The position numbers were made by a program, and so were the translations under genes. A stretch of 11,946 nt of DNA, taken from NCBI GenBank assembly GCA_022013635.1, contig JAKLPX010000332.1:1-11946 (forward strand), read 5' to 3'. The stretch is from Candidatus Delongbacteria bacterium. GTDB lineage: Bacteria; UBA4055. The notes beneath the pieces were generated by a model. It did no database searches. It was given only the letters and a program-made list of their open reading frames with translations, and was not told the origin of the DNA. Position 1 is the first letter of the stretch; each line of letters opens with the position of its first letter. Shown in pieces: positions 7,121-11,946 of the stretch.

Positions 7121-7125
7121 GGAGG
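7121..7125 (+). promoter_or_regulatory. Ribosome binding site deciding a TTG start
   Basis: GGAGG is placed 7 nt before TTG at 7133. The next in-frame ATG is too far in to keep the first beta strand of the acetyltransferase, so this site fixes the non-ATG start. Confidence 0.75.
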
Positions 7126-7132
7126 TATTGTT

Positions 7133-7579
7133 TTGTTTAAAATCAAAGTTTTTGACCATGAACACCTTCCTTCGGAAATTGAAAAAAATAACATACTCGA
7201 CTTTCTTTATGAGAATCTTGAAAACTACGGTGATCCTAAAGCTGATATCCTTAAGGCAATGGATTATGCTCTTAAGCTTACAGAATCTTTTGGAGGATTC
7301 ATACTTGAATGTTTTAAAGATGGAAAAACAGTAGGGGCTGTGATAGTCAACAGAACGGGAATGAAAGATTATATTCCTGAAAATATTCTGGTTTATATAG
7401 CATCTCACAAAGAGCACAGAGGACATGGTATAGGCAAAAAACTTATGCATAAGGCAGTTGAGGTTGCTGAGGGCTCAATCGCACTTCATGTAGAGCCTGA
7501 CAATCCCGCCAGATATCTCTACGAGAAAATAGGATTTACTACCAAATATATTGAAATGCGCTATAAAAAGGATACATAA
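7133..7579 (+). CDS. GNAT-family N-acetyltransferase
   Basis: This 148-residue protein is a single GNAT domain. Acetyl-CoA-binding motif A is seen as EHRGHGIGKKLMHKAVE (R96-x-x-G-x-G at 96-101), preceded by the beta-4 strand NILVYIASH. Motif B is NPARYLYEKIGF (124-135), the usual pyrophosphate and C-terminal helix signature. The acceptor cannot be deduced; free amino acids, amines or peptides are all used by the family. The start is TTG at 7133, supported by GGAGG 7 nt upstream. Its stop TAA overlaps the ATG of the next gene by one base (TAATG), so it is translationally coupled to the racemase homologue. This suggests it acts on an amino acid or a related metabolite, which is inference only. 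Confidence 0.85.
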   Translation: MFKIKVFDHEHLPSEIEKNNILDFLYENLENYGDPKADILKAMDYALKLTESFGGFILECFKDGKTVGAVIVNRTGMKDYIPENILVYIASHKEHRGHGIGKKLMHKAVEVAEGSIALHVEPDNPARYLYEKIGFTTKYIEMRYKKDT

Positions 7580-8743
7580 TGCCTAATAAGATGGATTATC
7601 CAATCGAAATAACCATTAGCAGAAACGCCATAAAAAAAAAATATTCAATTTATAAAAGAATCTGTCGGGGATGATGTTAAAATTTCTTCTGTTGTAAAAG
7701 CTAATGCCTACGGTCATGGAATAAATGAATTCGCTCCGCTTGTTGAAGCTGAAGGGATCAATCATTTCTCGGTATTCGATTATCATGAGGCCTTAAAACT
7801 CCATAAAGTTTTAAATAAAAATTCGACGATAATGATCATGGGATGGATAGGAAAAAACAATCTTGAGGATGTTATACGAAAAGGTTTTGAATTCTTCGTT
7901 TTCGATCCTGAAAGGCTTGAACAGGCTGTAGAAATTGCAAGATATATAAATATTCCTGCAAAAATTCACTTGGAAGTTGAAACAGGCATGAACAGAAGCG
8001 GTTTGAATAAAAGAGAGTTTATAAAAGCATTGAATTTCATTAACGAAAACAAATCATCGGTTATTGTAAGCGGATTATGCTCCCATTTAGCCGGAGCAGA
8101 AAGTATTGCAAACCATGTAAGGGTGATACAACAAATAAAAAGCTTTGACGCATACAAAATCGAAATTAAAAAACATAATATTGAACCGGAATATTATCAT
8201 TTAGCATGTTCAGCCGCAACAATGTCCTATCCGGGTTCAAGACAGAATTTAGTCAGAATAGGAATAATGCAGTACGGATTCTGGTCAAGTAAAGAAGTCT
8301 TTTTGAGATATACTGCCAGAAAAAAGGATTTTATTGATCCTCTTGAGAGAGTTATCGGATTAAAAAGTGAGATCATGAGTATCAAAGAGATCAAAAAAGG
8401 AAAATTTATAAGTTACGGAACTACATATTTGGCTCAAAATGATATGAAGACAGCTATAGTTCCGATAGGATACTCCAAAGGATACAGCAGATCTTTTTCA
8501 AATAGAGGCAGGATACTTATCAAAGGACAGTTATGTTATGTCATCGGTCTGGTAAATATGAATATGATCATAGCTGATGTAAGTTATATTGCTGATCTCA
8601 AGATAGGAGATGAAGTTGTTTTGATCGGCTCACAGAATGATCTGACGATATCTGTTGATTCTTTCAGTGAGATCAGTCAGCAGATTAATTATGAGATATT
8701 ATCCCGGTTACCGAATGATATTCCAAGAATAATTATTAAATAA
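7579..8743 (+). CDS. Alanine racemase family protein, frameshifted at an A10 run
   Basis: Translation from ATG 7579, coupled to the GNAT stop, gives about 20 correct residues and then runs to a TGA near 7672. The homologous frame resumes after a run of ten A residues (7632-7641). With nine A residues the gene reads through as 387 residues, normal for Alr. The numbers below are for that repaired protein. Family marks are PLP lysine K40 and Y44 (VVKANAYGHG), R139 (TGMNRSG), H207 (YHLACSAA), R226 (LVRIGIMQYG), opposite-face tyrosine Y279 (ISYGTTY), and the C-terminal INYEILSRLP. Usual GYADGY is GYSKGY, and usual G-R-V-C-M-D is G-L-V-N-M-N, so substrate preference may differ from alanine. A start at ATG 7832 would lack the PLP lysine and is not credible. 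The lesion may be a sequencing error, a real mutation, or a site rescued by slippage. Confidence 0.85.
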
Positions 8744-8755
8744 AAAAGGGTATAA

Positions 8756-9829
8756 ATGGCCTATATAACATTAGATCCCAAAAAACTTAGAAATAATTTT
8801 TTATTTCTTGATGAAGTTTTTAAAAAACGCGGTATTCAATGGTGTGTCGTCTCAAAAATACTTTGCGGGAACAAAGATTATTTAAAAGAATTATTGAAAC
8901 TCGGCGTAAAACAGATCGCTGATTCAAGAATTCCTAATCTTAAAGTAATCAAAAATATAGATCCTTCAATTGAAACAATTTATATAAAACCGCCAGCGAA
9001 ACATTCTGTAGCCGGAGTTGTAAGCTGTTCGGATATAAGTTTAAATACAAATATTGGAACAATAAAAGCTCTTTCCAAAGAAGCTGAAAGACAGAATAAA
9101 ATTCATAAAATTATTATTATGATCGAAATGGGCGAACTGAGAGAAGGAATAATGCGGGATAACCTGATTTCATTTTATTCGCAGGTTTTCGAATTAAAGA
9201 ACATCGAAGTTGCCGGTATCGGAACAAATTTATCCTGTCTTTACGGAGTTTTACCCGATAATGATAAATTAATACAATTAAGTCTGTATAAGCAACTTAT
9301 AGAAGCCTTATTCAACAAAAAAATACCTCTCGTATCAGGCGGTTCTTCGGTTACTATCCCCTTAATATTTCAAAAAATGCTGCCGAAAGGTATAAATCAT
9401 TTTAGAGTGGGTGAAACTTTATTTCTCGGAACCGATGTTTATAACAATACGAAATTCAAAAAATTGCATAATGATGTATTCAGACTCTATGCGGAAATAA
9501 TCGAATTGATCGAGAAACCGATGGTGCCGATGGGCGAAATGGGTACGAATGTTAAGGGAGAGTCATTACAATTTGACGAACATGATATCGGCGAAACAAC
9601 TTTACGGGCCATTATCAATATCGGTTTATTAGATATTGAACAGGATCAGATGTTCCCGGCCGATCCCGAAATTAAAATTGTCGGGGCAAGTTCTGATATG
9701 ATTGTTATTGATCTCGGCAGTAATAATAAAAATTACAAAGTCGGTGATGCGCTTGAATTTACAATGAATTATCTGGGTACTGTCAGGATTATGAATTCAA
9801 AGTATATTGAAAAAAGAATATTACCATAA
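8756..9829 (+). CDS. Alanine/ornithine racemase family PLP-dependent enzyme (YhfX/Orr-like)
   Basis: This 357-residue protein is a second fold-type III PLP barrel enzyme, distinct from classical Alr. The PLP lysine is K34 in QWCVVSKILCGN, which replaces the Alr VVKANAYGHG motif and is typical of the Orr/YhfX branch. Further marks are the strand IEMGELREGI, the phosphate-binding VSGGSSVTIPL, HFRVGETLFLG, and a C-terminal beta domain (GDALEFTMNYLGTVRIM). Family members racemise ornithine, lysine, alanine or other amino acids. In ornithine-fermenting clostridia Orr makes D-ornithine for a B12-dependent aminomutase. It starts 12 nt after the preceding gene with AAAGGG before the ATG, so it is in the same operon. 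Specificity cannot be fixed from sequence. Confidence 0.85.
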   Translation: MAYITLDPKKLRNNFLFLDEVFKKRGIQWCVVSKILCGNKDYLKELLKLGVKQIADSRIPNLKVIKNIDPSIETIYIKPPAKHSVAGVVSCSDISLNTNIGTIKALSKEAERQNKIHKIIIMIEMGELREGIMRDNLISFYSQVFELKNIEVAGIGTNLSCLYGVLPDNDKLIQLSLYKQLIEALFNKKIPLVSGGSSVTIPLIFQKMLPKGINHFRVGETLFLGTDVYNNTKFKKLHNDVFRLYAEIIELIEKPMVPMGEMGTNVKGESLQFDEHDIGETTLRAIINIGLLDIEQDQMFPADPEIKIVGASSDMIVIDLGSNNKNYKVGDALEFTMNYLGTVRIMNSKYIEKRILP

Positions 9830-9943
9830 TTACTCTTCTTTAAGTACCGCATCCTCTTTCCACGCTTCCTTATAAACTCTTTTACATGAAAGAGCATTAT
9901 AAACATCTGCAACTGACACGATCAACCAGAAGTTTGAATAAAC
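9830..9943 (-). pseudogene. Relic of an HD-GYP domain gene (C-terminal fragment)
   Basis: On the minus strand a 37-codon open stretch between two TAA codons encodes IVSVADVYNALSCKRVYKEA followed by WKEDAVLKEE. This matches the conserved segment of HD-GYP phosphodiesterase domains usually read as (A)RI(I/V)AVADV(Y/F)DALTSKRPYKEAW. The HD and GYP motifs that should precede it are absent, and no start codon or ribosome site fits. It therefore looks like a decayed remnant lying between the convergent racemase and cobO genes. HD-GYP proteins degrade cyclic di-GMP. Confidence 0.6.
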
Positions 9944-9968
9944 TTACAGACCAGGGTTATCACATCAA

Positions 9969-10487
9969 TTAATATTCTATACCTTTTTTAGCCTTGATCC
10001 CCTGATCAAAGCAGTGCTTGATCTTTTTCATTTCGGTAACAGTGTCGGCGATCTCAATCAGCTTAGGATCGGCGTCTCTGCCGGTTAAAATAATATTCAG
10101 CCTTTCAGGCTTGTTTTTCAGAACTTCGATAAATTCATCAATTTCAATAAAATGATAGTTTGTGATATAGGTAATCTCATCAAGCACAAGTAAATCATAC
10201 TCATCCGAATCTATCATTTCGCAGGCGGTTTCGAAGCCTTTTCTTGCGATCTCTTTGTCTCTTTCAAGATTATCGGAATTCCAGGTAAAACCTCTGCCGA
10301 CTACATACCAATCGGTCTTTGCCCTATCTTTAAAAAATGATATTTCGCCGTAATCTCCGGGCGATTTTATGAATTGTACGACACCTGCCTTTAAATCATG
10401 CCCTAAAGCTCTGGCCAAGATTCCGAAAGCGGCGGTGCTTTTACCTTTTCCGTCGCCGGTGTTAATTATAATAAGTCCTTTTTCCAT
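9969..10487 (-). CDS. cobO: Cob(I)yrinic acid a,c-diamide adenosyltransferase (CobO/BtuR/CobA type)
   Basis: This 172-residue protein is of usual length for the family. An N-terminal P-loop INTGDGKGKSTAAFG (GDGKGKST at 11-18) is followed by AGVVQFIKS, a Walker-B-like LLVLDEITY (about 98-106), and the conserved segments LNIILTGRDADPKLIEIAD and VTEMKKIKHCFDQGIKAKKGIEY. The enzyme transfers the 5'-deoxyadenosyl group of ATP to Co(I) corrinoids to make coenzyme B12 or its precursor. AGAGGA (complement of 10494-10499) precedes its ATG. It is the third gene of a minus-strand operon, 21 nt after the winged-helix regulator. No other cobalamin genes are in view, which is compatible with salvage of imported corrinoid. 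Confidence 0.94.
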   Translation of the reverse strand: MEKGLIIINTGDGKGKSTAAFGILARALGHDLKAGVVQFIKSPGDYGEISFFKDRAKTDWYVVGRGFTWNSDNLERDKEIARKGFETACEMIDSDEYDLLVLDEITYITNYHFIEIDEFIEVLKNKPERLNIILTGRDADPKLIEIADTVTEMKKIKHCFDQGIKAKKGIEY

Positions 10488-10508
10488 TGTTTGTCCTCTG
10501 AATTGAAT

Positions 10509-10805
10509 TTAATTATTTATCAGTTTTTCCAAATTTGAAATATAGTTTTCAAATGCCGATTTTCCTTTTTCGGTAATTGAATATCTGCTTTGAGGTTTTC
10601 TGAGCACAAAAGTCTTAAATACTTTTATATATTCCGCTTCTTCAAGCTTCCGTAAATTTGCGCTTAAATTGCCGTCTGTGGCCTGAAGTTTGTTTTTAAT
10701 TACGCTGAACTCCGCATAATCTACGCTGATAAGCATGCTCATGATCCCCAATCTCAGCTTTGAGTGGATTAATTCATCCAGAAGATTTGAGTCGAATTCA
10801 GTCAT
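10509..10805 (-). CDS. Small winged-helix transcriptional regulator
   Basis: This 98-residue protein is a single winged-helix domain of the HTH_34/ArsR-MarR-like type. Helix 1 (NLLDELIHSKLRLGIMSML) is followed by a helix-turn-helix at about 34-62 (FSVIKNKLQATDGNLSANLRKLEEAEYI) and a beta wing with a basic tip (VFKTFVLRKPQSRYSITEKG, 62-81). A dimerising C-terminal helix completes it. Proteins of this type commonly sit beside a small membrane protein gene and repress their own operon. Its ATG overlaps the membrane protein stop by one base, so the two are coupled. The ligand or signal is unknown. Confidence 0.85.
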   Translation of the reverse strand: MTEFDSNLLDELIHSKLRLGIMSMLISVDYAEFSVIKNKLQATDGNLSANLRKLEEAEYIKVFKTFVLRKPQSRYSITEKGKSAFENYISNLEKLINN

Positions 10806-11398
10806 TATTTAGCCTCTTCTTTTTTATATTTGATGTAAAGCATGATCCCGGGAATTGTCTGAAATAATAGCATCATGATCGCAAAAACGATGAATGTATA
10901 TTCATTTTTGATCCAGAAGAGAATTGTTCCGCCGATCCACCAGCCGACAGCTGCGGTTTTGAACATCTTTGCATTGTAGATCATGCCTGTAATAAAAAAG
11001 GCATTACCGAGAAACATAGCCATTAAACCGTTTATCGAATATCCGGATATCATCCCGCTGAAGCTCCCGGCAAATCCGACTACTGTCATCGTAATACCGG
11101 TTGAAACCCATGTTGCTGAATCAATTTTATTCGCACTTGTGGAAACTCCTCTTCTGTCCTTTTTCTTTGCCAGAATTATTGTGATTATCCAGCCTGACGC
11201 TATCACAATGATCCACATCCATCCGATATACGAGTATTCTTTTGCTCTGATCAGAAAGAAACTCGACAGCTGAGCGATTATTATTACTATTCCCCAGAGT
11301 ATAGCGATATCACCCTTTTCCCTGATCATGTTTTTTGAATCCAGAATTACCTGTTTGATGTATTCCAGATTTTCCTGCACTGCGTTTTTGTTTTCCAT
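10805..11398 (-). CDS. Six-helix inner membrane protein of unknown function
   Basis: This 197-residue protein has a charged N-terminal helix (1-29) and then six probable membrane helices near residues 31-50, 58-77, 97-117, 122-141, 148-163 and 166-190. It ends in a lysine- and glutamate-rich cytoplasmic tail. I recognise no catalytic motif. Its pairing with a small winged-helix regulator is a recurrent arrangement in FCB-group genomes, but the role of such proteins is not established. GGGAG (complement of 11404-11408) lies 5 nt before the ATG. A promoter at 11467-11495 would produce a leader of about 60 nt. It is the first gene of the operon with the regulator and cobO. Confidence 0.75.
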   Translation of the reverse strand: MENKNAVQENLEYIKQVILDSKNMIREKGDIAILWGIVIIIAQLSSFFLIRAKEYSYIGWMWIIVIASGWIITIILAKKKDRRGVSTSANKIDSATWVSTGITMTVVGFAGSFSGMISGYSINGLMAMFLGNAFFITGMIYNAKMFKTAAVGWWIGGTILFWIKNEYTFIVFAIMMLLFQTIPGIMLYIKYKKEEAK

Positions 11399-11466
11399 TT
11401 TTTCTCCCTTTGTTTTTATTTTTTTATTTTTGATCTATTTTCGCAAAGAACTTTAAAATCTAAAGT

Positions 11467-11495
11467 AATTTACAGCAATAAAAATGTATTGTCAA
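11467..11495 (-). promoter_or_regulatory. Predicted promoter of the membrane protein-regulator-cobO operon
   Basis: Read on the minus strand: TTGACA (11495-11490), a 17-nt spacer and TAAATT (11472-11467). The -35 is a perfect consensus. It lies about 70 nt before the membrane protein start. The winged-helix protein encoded in the operon is the likely controller, by analogy only. Confidence 0.65.
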
Positions 11496-11566
11496 GAGAT
11501 TTTTTTATAATTTATTCGAGTTCATTAATTTTAGCTAACAACTTAAACATAATTTTGATTATTTAG

Positions 11567-11684
11567 CCGCTCTGAGTTTTAGAAAAATCCAAACTCTCAA
11601 TCTTTACCGCTACATACTCTAATGTTTCAAAGCAGCAATTGGTTCATGCGCATAGAGTTTGGATTTTTCTAAAACTCAGAGCGG
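11567..11684. repeat. 118-bp element: perfect 31-bp inverted repeat with 56-bp centre
   Basis: The left arm (11567-11597) begins CCGCTCTGAGTTTTAG. It is matched base for base in reverse complement by the right arm (11654-11684), which ends CTAAAACTCAGAGCGG. Each arm also contains a 6-bp internal inverted repeat (GAGTTT at 11574-11579 with AAACTC at 11591-11596, and the mirror in the right arm). The whole could therefore fold as one long hairpin or as two small ones. The centre (11598-11653) has no evident ORF and ends with the palindrome ATGCGCAT. There is no T run for a terminator and no clean target-site duplication. It lies between two divergent promoters. Candidates are a MITE-like element, an invertible segment, or a structured RNA. 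Confidence 0.85.
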
Positions 11685-11698
11685 TTTGAACTAGACAT

Positions 11699-11727
11699 TT
11701 GATAATTACTGTTTGAAACCTTATATT
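11699..11727 (+). promoter_or_regulatory. Predicted promoter of the O-methyltransferase gene
   Basis: TTGATA (11699-11704), a 17-nt spacer and TATATT (11722-11727) give a start near 11734, about 20 nt before the ATG. The -35 begins only 15 nt after the inverted-repeat element, so that element could influence it. Confidence 0.6.
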
Positions 11728-11753
11728 TACAACAAACTAAAAACGAGACCGCG

Positions 11754-11946
11754 ATGATCACAAACCTCCAAATAACAGACTATGTAAATTCCCTTCTGAA
11801 TCTGAATACCGATGAGACTGACGAGTTTTACGCTGTTCTTGTTGAAAACAAGCATCCGGTTGTAAGGCGGGATGTCGCAAAATTCTTATCACAAATTGTA
11901 ATGCTGAAACAGCCGCAGAAAATCCTTGAACTCGGAACAAATGTTG
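11754..11946 (+). CDS. SAM-dependent O-methyltransferase (family 3 / TrmR-like), 3' end outside window
   Basis: Only the first 64 residues are visible. They match the N-terminus of the bacterial caffeoyl-CoA-type O-methyltransferases, a family that includes TrmR, the tRNA 5-hydroxyuridine methyltransferase. Seen are the opening MITNLQITDYVNSLLNL, a helix running to VVRRDVAKFLSQIVMLKQPQ, and the start of SAM motif I, ILELGTNVG-like, at the window edge. The ribosome site is weak (CGAGAC) but the ATG at 11754 fits both the family start and the promoter. The substrate cannot be judged from this fragment. Confidence 0.75.
   Translation, partial: MITNLQITDYVNSLLNLNTDETDEFYAVLVENKHPVVRRDVAKFLSQIVMLKQPQKILELGTNV

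Larger units (their letters stand above)
11399..11753. other. 355-bp divergent intergenic region
   Basis: Apart from the leader, the two outward promoters (11467-11495 minus, 11699-11727 plus) and the 118-bp inverted-repeat element, I see no coding potential here. The sequence is strongly AT-rich. GTTTGAA occurs at 11684-11690 and 11711-11717, the second inside the plus promoter spacer, and a related inverted TTTCAAA is in the centre of the element at 11625-11631. Confidence 0.6.

Noticed and set aside
7832..8743. ATG 7832 as the true start of the racemase homologue
   Set aside because: The protein would lack the PLP lysine and the first 84 residues of the barrel, all of which are encoded in the same frame back to the A10 run and then in the frame of ATG 7579.
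9877..9894. CTCTTT-TACATG-AAAGAG hairpin as a shared terminator of the convergent genes
   Set aside because: There is no T tract on either strand, and the bases fall in the conserved codons of the HD-GYP relic, which explains them better.
11567..11684. Inverted-repeat element as an intrinsic terminator or an integron attC site
   Set aside because: No T run follows either arm and the loop is 56 nt, unlike a terminator; the outer bases do not match the attC core consensus and there is no integron integrase or cassette array.
11758..11940. Minus-strand open frame of 60 codons at the right edge
   Set aside because: It is antisense to the O-methyltransferase N-terminus, which has family-like sequence, a promoter and a SAM motif; the antisense product has no recognisable features.

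Overview
This AT-rich window reads as a chromosome segment from a Gram-negative (two-membrane) bacterium. The evidence is a Wza-like outer-membrane polysaccharide exporter, a Lol-type lipoprotein release system and a lipoprotein glutaminyl cyclase. Recognisable promoters are housekeeping sigma type (TTGACA/TATAAT-like with 17-nt spacers) and several genes have purine-rich ribosome binding sites. Gene content and codon use would fit an uncultured FCB-group-like lineage (Ignavibacteria, Delongbacteria or Cloacimonadota style), but that placement is inference from style only.

Left region (1-6842, all + strand): the C-terminal 455 codons of an SLBB-repeat polysaccharide export protein are followed after 8 nt by a complete XerD-type tyrosine recombinase. 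A promoter at about 2295-2323, inside a 9-bp inverted repeat, then opens a tight apparent operon. Its order is LolC/E-type permease, LolD ATPase, McsA-like zinc/UVR protein, small exported protein of unknown function, RimK-family ATP-grasp ligase, and beta-propeller glutaminyl-peptide cyclotransferase lipoprotein. Its theme is the cell envelope and protein-end modification.

Middle (6843-9968): a self-contained tRNA-Lys(UUU) unit (promoter, tRNA, strong terminator) precedes a three-gene + strand cluster. This is a GNAT acetyltransferase with a TTG start, an alanine-racemase-family gene, and a second PLP-barrel racemase of the alanine/ornithine racemase (YhfX/Orr) type. The alanine racemase homologue is broken by +1 in a run of ten A residues; with nine A residues it gives an intact 387-residue enzyme. 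Behind the cluster, on the minus strand, lies a short relic of an HD-GYP domain gene.

Right region (9969-11946): a minus-strand operon encodes a six-helix membrane protein, a small winged-helix regulator and CobO/BtuR corrinoid adenosyltransferase, read from a good promoter at 11467-11495. It is divergent from a partial + strand SAM-dependent O-methyltransferase with its own promoter at 11699-11727. Between the two promoters is a 118-bp element made of two perfect 31-bp inverted arms around a 56-bp centre. No gene I see explains it.

The most notable observations are the A10 frameshift in the racemase, the unexplained inverted-repeat element, the HD-GYP relic, and the pairing of two racemases near a coenzyme B12 adenosyltransferase. 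I see no CRISPR array, complete insertion sequence or obvious defence system.
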